From CAZXYF01 sp964644705 (GTDB lineage Bacteria > Planctomycetota > Brocadiia > SM23-32), in the NCBI GenBank assembly GCA_964644705.1, contig CAZXYF010000032.1, positions 1 to 23,087 on the forward strand: a stretch of DNA of 23,087 bases. Reading direction: 5' to 3'. Positions within the stretch are counted from its first letter, which is position 1. Every line of letters starts with the position of its first letter. Made by a program: the position numbers and the translations under genes. Shown here piece after piece: positions 1-7,321 of the stretch. The notes under the pieces were generated by a model, which saw only the letters and a program-made list of their open reading frames with translations, searched no databases and was not told the DNA's origin.

Positions 1-209
1 GGGGACAGTAGTTCGGCTCTTGTTTTTATCGAATTGAGGTTCCTTTACCACAAAACGGTGTCAAGTTATTTTCCACTGTCCTGCTTTTGAGAATGAGTGG
101 CAGATGAGTTGTATCAGGTGTTTAGCTGGGGAGTTATGCAGAGTACTCATCCCGGCATCCATGTTTCCGGATCAGGAGTTCTGAGGCTGCGCCGATAGTG
201 GAAAAGTTA
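1..209. other. Non-coding left edge, possible remnant of a REP-like element
   Basis: I see no convincing gene here. The window begins with GGGGACAGT, and an approximate inverted copy (CACTGTCCT) lies at 76-84, preceded by a TTTTCC run. GGGGACAGT-type ends often flank REP/RAYT-type elements in PVC and related genomes (from memory), but no transposase gene is visible, so this is at most the edge of one or a decayed copy. The rest, up to the end of the ComM-like gene at 210, shows no clear terminator or promoter. Confidence 0.25.
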
Positions 210-1745
210 TCAGCCGCGGTTGCGGTCAAGGGTCCTGTAATTGATGGCTTCGCTGACGTGCTGGGGCAGAATGCGCTCAGACCCACCCAGATCCGCGATG
301 GTGCGTGAGACTTTCTGGATTTTGGTGTATGCGCGTGCCGAGAGTCCGAGGGATTCCATAGCCTGTTTGAGCAATGCTTCGGCATCGGGGTCCACCTCGC
401 AGTGTTGGCGGACGTGGCGCATTTCCATGCGCGAGTTCGTGAAAAAAGGCGCATCCTCGAACCGTTGCACCTGCTGCTGTCGTGCCTTTTCCACGCGCTG
501 CCGGATCGATTGGGAGGGTTCGCCGTTGCGGTCACTGCTGAGTTCACGATATTCCACCGGTGGAACTTCCACGTGGATGTCGATTCGATCCATCAGCGGG
601 CCGCTTATTTTGTTGCGGTAGCGTTTGCGCTGTCCGGAATGGCACTGGCATTCTTTTTTGGGATGTCCGTAATACCCGCAGGGGCAGGGGTTCATGGCGG
701 TAATCAGCATGAAGCGGGAGGGGTAGGTGACGGTCATGTTGGCGCGTGAAATTGTCGTTTCACCATCTTCTACCGGCTGTCGGAGGGCTTCCAGAGTGTG
801 TCGGCTGAACTCCGGCAGTTCATCCAGAAAAAGCACTCCATGGTGCGCCAGGCTGATCTCTCCGGGTTTAGGGTTGGATCCACCTCCAATGAGACCGGCC
901 GTGCTGACGGTATGATGAGGCGCCCGAAAGGGTCGGGTGGCCAGCAGAGCCTGATCCTCTTCCAGTTGTCCGCTGACACTGTAAATACGGGTGGTTTCCA
1001 GCGATTCTTCGAATTCAAGGGAGGGAAGGATCGTGCATAGCCGCTGGGCAAGCATGCTTTTACCGGAGCCGGGCGGCCCAACCATCATGACGTTATGTCC
1101 GCCCGCTGCGGCCACCTCGAGTGCGCGTTTGGCATGTTCCTGTCCGCGAACTTCCGCAAAATCATAGTCATACCGGGCAGATTGCAGGAAGATGTCTTCC
1201 GTATCCATCCGGAGGGGTTGTAATTGACGCTCGCCCCGCAGGAAATCAACCGCTTCGGAGAGGTGCTGGACGGGAATGACGTTCAGGTCTTTGACCACGC
1301 CCGCTTCACGCGCATTGGCCTGAGGGCAGATGAAACCATCCAGTCCGGCATCACGGCACTGCAGCGCCATGGGCAGGGCGCCTTTCACCCGGCGGACGCG
1401 TCCATCAAGAGCCAGCTCGCCCACGATACCGTACCGTGCATCAAGTGCGGGCTCGAACGCGCCAAATGTCTGGAGGAGACCCAGAGCGATGGGGAGTTCA
1501 AAGGCCGGGCCCTCCTTCTTCCGATCGGCCGGTGCGAGATTGACGGTTATGTAGCGGCTCGGAAAATGAAAACCGCTGTTGGTAATGGCCGCTTGAACTC
1601 TGTCTCCACTTTCCTTCACTGCGGCGTCGGGAAGCCCCACAATGGTGATCCGTGGAGTGTCGCCGCCCCCGGCGGCGTAAACTTCCACTTCAACCGGAAA
1701 TGCTTCGATTCCAAAAACACCCATGCTCTGCAATTTTGCGATCAT
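210..1745 (-). CDS. comM: ComM/YifB-family Mg-chelatase-like AAA+ ATPase
   Basis: 511 residues, the usual full length for the YifB/ComM family. The N-terminal ChlI-like domain (about 1-170) begins with the family pattern of a short lead-in then GIEAFPVEVEV, and is followed by an AAA+ Mg-chelatase domain. Walker A (GPPGSGKS) is at 223-230 and Walker B (VLFLDE) at 304-309. A Cys-rich loop starting MNPCPCG lies near 352-370, and the C-terminal Mg-chelatase_C domain contains the LSARAYTKI motif. In naturally competent bacteria ComM is a helicase that promotes branch migration during integration of transformed DNA; elsewhere its role is less clear. Despite the name it is not a chlorophyll enzyme. 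It is a single gene 55 bp downstream of the sulfatase, with its own candidate promoter at 1766-1794. Family assignment is firm; the cellular role here is inferred. Confidence 0.95.
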   Translation of the reverse strand: MIAKLQSMGVFGIEAFPVEVEVYAAGGGDTPRITIVGLPDAAVKESGDRVQAAITNSGFHFPSRYITVNLAPADRKKEGPAFELPIALGLLQTFGAFEPALDARYGIVGELALDGRVRRVKGALPMALQCRDAGLDGFICPQANAREAGVVKDLNVIPVQHLSEAVDFLRGERQLQPLRMDTEDIFLQSARYDYDFAEVRGQEHAKRALEVAAAGGHNVMMVGPPGSGKSMLAQRLCTILPSLEFEESLETTRIYSVSGQLEEDQALLATRPFRAPHHTVSTAGLIGGGSNPKPGEISLAHHGVLFLDELPEFSRHTLEALRQPVEDGETTISRANMTVTYPSRFMLITAMNPCPCGYYGHPKKECQCHSGQRKRYRNKISGPLMDRIDIHVEVPPVEYRELSSDRNGEPSQSIRQRVEKARQQQVQRFEDAPFFTNSRMEMRHVRQHCEVDPDAEALLKQAMESLGLSARAYTKIQKVSRTIADLGGSERILPQHVSEAINYRTLDRNRG

Positions 1746-1765
1746 CTCTGCGCTACCCCAATTGG

Positions 1766-1794
1766 CCTATATGGTCGGAATAATCAGAGGACAA
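1766..1794 (-). promoter_or_regulatory. Candidate sigma70 promoter for comM
   Basis: Read on the minus strand: TTGTCC (1789-1794), a 17 bp spacer, then TATAGG (1766-1771). Each hexamer matches the consensus at 4 of 6 positions. It sits in the 55 bp gap upstream of the comM ATG and would give a very short leader of about 14 nt, consistent with the weak Shine-Dalgarno sequence there. Confidence 0.4.
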
Positions 1795-1800
1795 AACGCC

Positions 1801-3144
1801 TTATTCAGCCGTACGCGGGTGGATCTGCGGCTTTTTTTCTCCGGCCTCCACCATCCGTTTCTGCAGACGTTTCTTCAAACGTGCCCGGACGTCGGCGTAA
1901 TCGGGATCCGACACCAGGTTATTTCGTTCATGCGGATCCGCTTCCAGATCGTACAGGAAATCCTCAACGTATGTATCGCTTGCTTGTTCGTGTCCTTCGG
2001 AGCCGGGCGCCCGGACGCTGTATTTCCATTTGTGCGTGCGAATGGCCCGTCCGCAATGGCTTTCGCTGATCTGCATGAAAACCTCACTGCGCCATTCGGT
2101 GGAAGAGGCCTCGGCGATGTCCTGGAGGGGGCGTCCGGCCATGTAGTCCGGCACCTGAAGTCCGGCCGCTTCCAGCAGGGTGGGGGTGGTGTCTATGAGG
2201 TTGACGAGTTCCTCGTAGCGTTGACCGCCATTGAAACCGGGCCCTTTCACCACCATGGGGATATGCGTGCAGCCGTCGTGGCAGGCGCGCTTGTATTCAC
2301 CGTTTCGCGTGCAAAAATGAGAACCATGGTCACTGGTCCAGATGATCAGCGTGTCGTCGGCAACGCCCATATCTTCCAGCACGCTCTGGAGTCGTCCGAG
2401 AGCTCCGTCGAGTGCATTGATGCATCCGAGATAGTCGGGATAATTCTCCTCCCAGTCTCCCTCGGTGTCCGCCAGGTCACCTGGAACCTCGTAATTGGCG
2501 AAGCGTTCCTTTGAGCCCCTGGGGCCCTCATAACATTCATGATCGTTCTGGTGATGCGGTTCGATGTAGGAGAGGAACAGGAACCAGGGCTGGTCCGCAT
2601 CACGGGAGCGGATATATTCTTCGGCCCAGTCGGTTACCGCATCAACCCGGTATTTCCCCTCGGGGAACTCCACCATTTCATTATCCCCATTGAACATGTG
2701 ACCGTCGTAGGAATGCGACGTGTATTCAAGAACATCGCTGGCCACCCAGTAGTCCTTGTAGCCGCCGCGTAATTCCAGGGGCACCGGTTTGGTACGGTAG
2801 TTGAATTTATCGCGTGTGGATGCCAGATGCCATTTGCCGACATATCCAACCTCGTATCCAGCTTCACTCATCCAGTGGGCGATCGTTTTCTGGTCACGTG
2901 GAAGGGCAATGCCGTTGGTTACGCAGCCGGTTTGCGTGGCCCATTTTCCGGTCTGGATGCAGGATCGGGCGGGTCCGCAGACCGGCTGGCAGGTGAAGGC
3001 ATTGTCAAAAACAGCTCCCTCATCCGCCATCCGATCCAGGTTCGGAGTCACATCGAGTTTCTGGCCGTAGCACCCGCAGGTGTCCCAGCGTTGCTGATCG
3101 GTGAAAAAATACAGTACGTTCGGTTGAGTATCGTTGTTACTCAT
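1801..3144 (-). CDS. Type I (formylglycine-dependent) sulfatase
   Basis: 447 residues of the alkaline-phosphatase-like sulfatase superfamily, which hydrolyses sulfate esters. The N-terminal strand plus metal site is NVLYFFTDQQR (residues 9-19). The modification motif is C56-G-P-A-R60, where C56 would be oxidised to formylglycine. GKWHL (near 103-107) and SDHGSH (metal and substrate site) are also present, and the C-terminal part has the usual EFLYDL/DPHERNNL-like segment. The TDQQR variant resembles the choline-sulfatase/iduronate-sulfatase branch rather than classical arylsulfatases. There is no hydrophobic signal peptide, so as annotated the enzyme is cytoplasmic. It lies 25 bp downstream of the cupin gene, apparently in one operon. 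No formylglycine-generating enzyme or anSME is present in the window. Substrate is unknown; a sulfated sugar is likely given the other carbohydrate genes. Confidence 0.95.
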   Translation of the reverse strand: MSNNDTQPNVLYFFTDQQRWDTCGCYGQKLDVTPNLDRMADEGAVFDNAFTCQPVCGPARSCIQTGKWATQTGCVTNGIALPRDQKTIAHWMSEAGYEVGYVGKWHLASTRDKFNYRTKPVPLELRGGYKDYWVASDVLEYTSHSYDGHMFNGDNEMVEFPEGKYRVDAVTDWAEEYIRSRDADQPWFLFLSYIEPHHQNDHECYEGPRGSKERFANYEVPGDLADTEGDWEENYPDYLGCINALDGALGRLQSVLEDMGVADDTLIIWTSDHGSHFCTRNGEYKRACHDGCTHIPMVVKGPGFNGGQRYEELVNLIDTTPTLLEAAGLQVPDYMAGRPLQDIAEASSTEWRSEVFMQISESHCGRAIRTHKWKYSVRAPGSEGHEQASDTYVEDFLYDLEADPHERNNLVSDPDYADVRARLKKRLQKRMVEAGEKKPQIHPRTAE

Positions 3145-3169
3145 AAAATCACGTATTTAAAAGCCGAGA

Positions 3170-3535
3170 CTATTCCTGGTAGAGTTCACTTTCCGGAGAG
3201 GACCAGACAATAGCAATATCGGCCTGTTCATCGCCAATATTCTGGATCTGGTGCTCGGTTTCAGGGGGGACCACGATCGTATCACCGGGGGTCAGTTCCA
3301 TAAAATCCTTTTCACCGGCCATGTGATGCCGCACGACACCCTCGAGTAAGTGAATAATTTCTTCGCAGTCGGGATGATGGTGTTCGTGCGTGTTGCAATC
3401 GGGCAGGATCTGGCAGCGGGCGAAGGTCATGTCCTCTGATTTCCCCTGATCATTGCCGCAATACCAGTGTAATTCCCCCCAGGAATGCTTCTCGCGGCGT
3501 GCATCCGGTTCCCTGATCAAAATAGCTTTGCTCAT
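3170..3535 (-). CDS. Small single-domain cupin protein
   Basis: 121 residues. The first cupin motif is visible as a His-rich stretch at 50-54 followed by E58/E59 and G66 (pattern HxHx3-4Ex6G), and the second as PGDTIVVPPETEHQIQN with H95, so a divalent metal site is likely. The ATG at 3535 is preferred because GGAG lies 7 nt upstream; the reading frame extends 30 codons further but that extension is low-complexity and lacks a ribosome site. It is the first gene of a cupin-sulfatase operon with a promoter at 3657-3685. Such cupins beside sugar-degradation enzymes are often isomerases, epimerases or sugar sensors, but no specific reaction can be assigned. Confidence 0.88.
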   Translation of the reverse strand: MSKAILIREPDARREKHSWGELHWYCGNDQGKSEDMTFARCQILPDCNTHEHHHPDCEEIIHLLEGVVRHHMAGEKDFMELTPGDTIVVPPETEHQIQNIGDEQADIAIVWSSPESELYQE

Positions 3536-4026
3536 TCCGAAACTCCGTTTCAATGAAGCCAGTGAAAAAGCCGTATGATTCGCGCGTTTGCCCGGCGCTA
3601 ATACGGCAAGAAAGCGTGATTGCATCGGAAAAATTGTCGTTTCCGGCGCGTGGTGAAATATACGGAATTAGCCTGTAATTCTCAAGCGTAAAGGAGATCC
3701 CGTGCACTTCGCTCGACGACTCACCCCGCACATTTCACGGATCTGTCGGATCCCAAACCGGTACGGCCGAAAAAGGAAGTAAGGATTGAACCGCGAATGC
3801 ATGTTTTTGGCCGGACCGACGTTGCGTGAGGAGAGGAGCAACCGTTTGAAGAATCGGTTCGCAGGTTGGAAAATGGAACCAGACGCGGTCGGAAAGCCCG
3901 GGGGCCATTGCTCTGAACACGGGAAACGCATCGGAAACGGCGACGTAAGCAGGGACTGTCCGCGTGTGTTTGCCGGAAGCGTCGTATGAATTGCAGAGGA
4001 GTGATAATACCGATCAGGAGGTGAAC
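3536..4026. other. 491 bp intergenic region between divergent genes
   Basis: The region separates the cupin gene (minus) from the DUF2905 gene (plus). It holds the promoter of the cupin-sulfatase operon (3657-3685, minus), a possible 26-codon ORF on the plus strand (3702-3782, GTG start behind AAAGGAG), and a small hairpin (AACCG...CGGTT, about 3840-3860). I looked for the conserved cores of SRP RNA, RNase P RNA and tmRNA and did not find them. Longer ORFs on either strand in this stretch have no recognisable protein features. Confidence 0.6.
3657..3685 (-). promoter_or_regulatory. Sigma70-type promoter for the cupin-sulfatase operon
   Basis: Minus strand: TTGAGA (3680-3685), exactly 17 bp spacer, TATATT (3657-3662). 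Each hexamer matches consensus at 5 of 6 positions. Transcription would begin near 3650, giving a leader of about 115 nt before the cupin ATG. Confidence 0.6.
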
Positions 4027-4254
4027 ATGTTTGAGACAACCGGAAAAACACTCATTATGCTGGGTGCCGTGATGATACTGATTGGATTGTTGGTCTGGCT
4101 TGTTCCGCGAGTTCCGTTTCTCGGAAACCTGCCCGGGGACATATCGTATCAGTGGGGCGATACACATGTCTATATCCCGACCACCACCTGCGCTGTTGCC
4201 AGCGTGGTACTCACCATAATCGTCAATGTCATCATGTACCTGGTGGGAAAGTAG
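4027..4254 (+). CDS. DUF2905 family small membrane protein
   Basis: 75 residues with two hydrophobic segments (about 7-26 and 50-72) joined by a short loop containing PRVPFLGNLPGD, the hallmark of DUF2905. The loop is likely exposed and followed by a two-strand-like stretch (ISYQWGDTHVYIP). Function of the family is unknown; it is a widespread inner-membrane protein of bacteria. The ATG at 4027 is chosen because AGGAG sits 6 nt upstream; the frame is open further upstream but without conservation. It is convergent with rplS, with only 30 bp between the stop codons and no obvious intrinsic terminator. Confidence 0.9.
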   Translation: MFETTGKTLIMLGAVMILIGLLVWLVPRVPFLGNLPGDISYQWGDTHVYIPTTTCAVASVVLTIIVNVIMYLVGK

Positions 4255-4284
4255 GGCCGGACCGGAGTGCCCCATCGGTGAGGA

Positions 4285-4689
4285 TTATTCGGCCGCCGCT
4301 TCTCTCTGCTCTTTCACCTTCGCGCTGCGTCCTTTTCGCTCGCGCAGATAGTTGAGTTTGGCCCGTCGGGTTTTACCGCGCCGTTCGACGCTGATGTGGT
4401 CGATGGTGGGACAGTGGACGGGAAAGATTCTTTCCACACCTTCCCCCTGCACGAGTCGGCGGACGGTGAAAGTTTCCCGGGCACCGCTACCGCGGCGTCC
4501 GATGCAGGTTCCCGTGAAATTCTGCACACGGGTTGTGTCCCCCTCTTCGATTCGTACGCCGACCTCGACGGTATCGCCCACGCTAAAATCCGGGATATCA
4601 TCACGACGATATTCGTCCTCGATTGCACGAATCAGATCTTGCCCTTTGAGTTCAGGTCCATCATGTTCAGTTGTTTCCTGATCAGCCAT
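4285..4689 (-). CDS. rplS: 50S ribosomal protein L19
   Basis: 134 residues; L19 lies at the interface of the ribosomal subunits. Diagnostic segments are FSVGDTVEVGVRI, FTGTCIGRRGSGARETFTVRR, GVERIFPVHCP and RRGKTRRAKLNYLRER. The N-terminus (about 1-20) is an acidic extension compared with short L19 proteins. The ATG at 4689 has GGAG 8 nt upstream and overlaps the end of trmD by 8 nt, indicating translational coupling. It is the last gene of the ffh-rpsP-trmD-rplS operon. Confidence 0.97.
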   Translation of the reverse strand: MADQETTEHDGPELKGQDLIRAIEDEYRRDDIPDFSVGDTVEVGVRIEEGDTTRVQNFTGTCIGRRGSGARETFTVRRLVQGEGVERIFPVHCPTIDHISVERRGKTRRAKLNYLRERKGRSAKVKEQREAAAE

Positions 4690-5413
4690 TTTTTTGCTCC
4701 ACATCTGAGTTCTTCAATAAATCCGACCGTCTGCGTTGTGTCCGCGCATCGGCCTTCGTATCTCTCCATTCTGCGATTCTGGCGTGATTGCCGCTTCTGA
4801 GCACTTCGGGCACTTCCATGCCCCTGAAATTGCGGGGCCGTGTATATTGTGGATACTCCAATCGTCCGTCCGCAAAGCTCTCGTCAGCGGCTGAGTCGGA
4901 GTGTCCAAGAACGCCGGGAATTAGTCGAACCGTTGCATCGATCAGCACCATGGCGGCCACTTCGCCGCTACTGATTACGTAATCTCCGATAGATACCTCC
5001 TCGGGGTCAAGTCCCGTCCGGATGCGTTCATCGAAGCCTTCGTAATGTCCGCACAGCAGCATCAACCGAGATGACCGCGAAAGGTCGTTCGCCAGATCCT
5101 GATCAAGAGGTTTGCCCTGGGGGCTCAACATGATGAGGCGCGATGGGCGCTCTTCCATTGTTTCGACGCTTTCATAAGCGTCAAAAACGGGCTGGCACTT
5201 CATCACCATGCCGGGACCACCACCGTATGGTCGATCGTCCACCTTCCCGTGTTTGTCATCCGTGTAGTTGCGGATATCGTGAAGATGATAATCGATGAGA
5301 TTTTTTTCGGCCCCAATTCCCAGAATGCTGCTCTGGAGAAGAGGCGGAAAAACCTCGGGGAACAGCGTCAGGATGTCGATCCGCATCGGTTCCTGAGTCT
5401 GATCCCTGGGCAT
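4682..5413 (-). CDS. trmD: tRNA (guanine-N1-)-methyltransferase TrmD
   Basis: TrmD methylates G37 of tRNAs with a G36G37 sequence, using S-adenosylmethionine, to prevent frameshifting. The SPOUT-fold knot motifs are present: RPYGGGPGMV, LLCGHYEGFDERI, and SIGDYVISSGEVAAMVLIDA, plus LEYPQYTRP in the C-terminal part. Two starts are possible. The ATG at 5413 has GAGG 5 nt upstream and gives 243 residues; the ATG at 5386 (MRIDILTLFPE) matches where the family normally begins and has a closer AGGA. The 9 extra residues are probably unstructured if used. It lies 36 bp after rpsP, with no rimM in between. Confidence 0.97.
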   Translation of the reverse strand: MPRDQTQEPMRIDILTLFPEVFPPLLQSSILGIGAEKNLIDYHLHDIRNYTDDKHGKVDDRPYGGGPGMVMKCQPVFDAYESVETMEERPSRLIMLSPQGKPLDQDLANDLSRSSRLMLLCGHYEGFDERIRTGLDPEEVSIGDYVISSGEVAAMVLIDATVRLIPGVLGHSDSAADESFADGRLEYPQYTRPRNFRGMEVPEVLRSGNHARIAEWRDTKADARTQRRRSDLLKNSDVEQKNG

Positions 5414-5449
5414 AGATACCTCGTGACACCATGTGGTGTGCGGTGAAAA

Positions 5450-5698
5450 CTACAGGTCGAGCCCGGCTTCACGTAGCAACCCTTCCACCTTGGTGGTTGG
5501 TTTGGCGCCATTATCAATCCATTCCTGCGCCGATTCAAGGTCCACGGTCATTCGGTCCTCATCGTCATCGGCCGTAGGATTGTAATGCCCGATATATTCG
5601 ATCGGTTCTCCGTCACGGCGAGTTTTTTCGTCGAAGACTCCAAACCGCCAGCGTTGCACATGTCTGCGTCCAGTTCTTGTCAGTCTTATACGTACCAT
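5450..5698 (-). CDS. rpsP: 30S ribosomal protein S16
   Basis: 82 residues, standard length. The N-terminus MVRIRLTRTGRR and the segments EYIGHYNPTA and AQEWIDNGAKPT are diagnostic. S16 is needed for assembly of the 30S body. A GTG codon directly before the ATG could also start translation (5701). The upstream ribosome site is weak, so coupling to ffh, 45 bp upstream, is possible. The protein is notably acidic for a ribosomal protein (a DDDED run near residue 46). Confidence 0.97.
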   Translation of the reverse strand: MVRIRLTRTGRRHVQRWRFGVFDEKTRRDGEPIEYIGHYNPTADDDEDRMTVDLESAQEWIDNGAKPTTKVEGLLREAGLDL

Positions 5699-5743
5699 CA
5701 CATATCCGTTCGTTGGGGTATAAGGGGTTTATACAGAAAAGTG

Positions 5744-7150
5744 TTACTTGCCTCTTTGTTCTTTCAGCTTGTTCATCAGGCCTTCCGGCATCTGACCACC
5801 GGGACCACCGCCGGGGCCGCCAAGCTGGTCGGGCAGGGCGTCCTGCAGGCTTTCCATGTCGCCCCCCCGCGCCACTTTTTTCATCACTTTGCGCATCTTC
5901 TTGAACTGTTTCAGGAGACGATTAACGTCCACCGGCTCCGTTCCACTACCGTTTGCTATACGATTGCGTCGGCTCGCGTTGATCAACTGGGGCCGGTGGC
6001 GCTCCTCGGGGGTCATGCTGTTGATGATAGCTTCGATGCGATCGATTTCGCTTTCGTCGAAATCAAGGGCATCCAGCTTATTCCCGACGAAGGGAAGGTA
6101 GCTCATTATCTCCTGCAATGGACCCATGTTGCGGATCATATTGATCTGCTTGCGGAAATCTTCCAGGTCGAAGGTGGCATTGCGGAGTTTTTCTTCCAGT
6201 TCCCGGGCATCCTCCTCTTCAATCGCTTCCTCGGCCTTTTCCACCAGACTGACCACATCGCCCATGCCGAGAATACGATCGGCCATGCGGTCGGGATGGA
6301 AGGGCTCGAATTTGTCCATCTTTTCACCGACACCGACGAACTTCACCGGTTTTCCGGTGACGGCCTTAATCGACAGGGCCGCACCACCGCGCGCGTCGCC
6401 GTCGAGATTGGTCAGAATAACCGCATCAAATTCCAGCTGATTGTTGAATTCTTTTGCGCTCACCACGGCGTCCTGACCGGCGCGTGCATCCGCAACCAGG
6501 TACATCTGATCGGGGTCGGTGCGGGCCTTTAGTTCCCGCAGTTCTCCCATCATCTCTTCGTTGATATGGAGTCGGCCGCCGGTGTCTATAATCAGGGGGT
6601 TGCAGTGCTGTTTTTTGACCTCCATCAGGCCTTTCATGCCCACTGTCAGAGCGTCGGCACCTCGCTGACTCACCACTGGGACTTCCAGATCTTCCCCCAG
6701 AACTTCCAGCTGGTCAATGGCAGCCGGACGCCGGACGTCCGCGGCGCAAAGCATCGGTTGAGCGTCATATTCTCTTTTCAGAAAACGAGCAAGCTTCCCG
6801 CATGTCGTTGTTTTACCACTTCCCTGAAGGCCGGCCAGCATGATGACGGTCGGACCATCACCACCCAGGTTGATCTCGTGATCGACCGGTCCCATGAGGT
6901 TCTCCAGCTCGTCGTGCACTATCTTGACGACCTGCTGGCCCGGGTTCACTCCGCTTATTACCTCTTCCCCCACGGCCTTCTCGGTAACGCGGTCGATAAA
7001 TTTCTTGACCACGCGATAATGCACATCGGCCTCAAGCAGCGCGATGCGCACCTCACGCAAGCCTTCACGGATGTTGTCCTCCGTGAGGCTGGGCTTCCCG
7101 CGTATTTTGCTGAAAAAACCTTCCAGCGTATCTGTCAGGGAATCAAACAC
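5744..7150 (-). CDS. ffh: Signal recognition particle GTPase Ffh
   Basis: 468 residues from a GTG start. Ffh binds the signal sequences of nascent membrane and secreted proteins together with SRP RNA, and docks with FtsY. N domain is 1-100; the G domain has P-loop GLQGSGKT at 107-114, DTGGR at 189-193 and DGDARGG near 250-256. The methionine-rich M domain contains the RNA-binding segment with ASRRNRIANGSG and a Gly/Pro-rich tail. The GTG is chosen because GGGGG precedes it by about 8 nt and it gives the canonical N-terminus VFDSLTDTLEGFF. The frame is open for 53 more codons, but that extension has no family counterpart. The base-specificity motif, normally TKLDG, reads TNLDG here (247-251). 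First gene of the operon with rpsP, trmD and rplS. Confidence 0.97.
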   Translation of the reverse strand: MFDSLTDTLEGFFSKIRGKPSLTEDNIREGLREVRIALLEADVHYRVVKKFIDRVTEKAVGEEVISGVNPGQQVVKIVHDELENLMGPVDHEINLGGDGPTVIMLAGLQGSGKTTTCGKLARFLKREYDAQPMLCAADVRRPAAIDQLEVLGEDLEVPVVSQRGADALTVGMKGLMEVKKQHCNPLIIDTGGRLHINEEMMGELRELKARTDPDQMYLVADARAGQDAVVSAKEFNNQLEFDAVILTNLDGDARGGAALSIKAVTGKPVKFVGVGEKMDKFEPFHPDRMADRILGMGDVVSLVEKAEEAIEEEDARELEEKLRNATFDLEDFRKQINMIRNMGPLQEIMSYLPFVGNKLDALDFDESEIDRIEAIINSMTPEERHRPQLINASRRNRIANGSGTEPVDVNRLLKQFKKMRKVMKKVARGGDMESLQDALPDQLGGPGGGPGGQMPEGLMNKLKEQRGK

Positions 7151-7321
7151 AGTGGATGCCCCCGTAGTGATTGGGTATCGAACGCGTGCATGTGAATTTC
7201 CGGCATCGTTCCCGTGCGCTATCTCATAGGATACACCTGCACGCACATGGGAAGGACCAACCCGGAGTGAAGACGGTTCAAGGTAAAACAACCTCGACCC
7301 GATTTGCATATAGTAATTATA

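Noticed and set aside
1224..2069. Open frame of 281 codons on the plus strand opposite comM and the sulfatase
   Set aside because: It crosses two real minus-strand genes and lacks a ribosome site or recognisable domain.
3780..4020. Possible SRP RNA or other structural RNA in the gap near ffh
   Set aside because: The conserved GGAA/AGCAG-type core of SRP RNA and the cores of RNase P RNA and tmRNA were not found.
3721..4275. Open frame of 184 codons on the minus strand across the DUF2905 gene
   Set aside because: It overlaps the DUF2905 gene, which has a good ribosome site and recognisable sequence; the frame itself has no features.
5585..6532. Open frame of 315 codons on the plus strand opposite ffh and rpsP
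   Set aside because: Composition is the mirror of Ffh codons (many His, Phe, Leu) and the opposite strand has unmistakable Ffh and S16 motifs.
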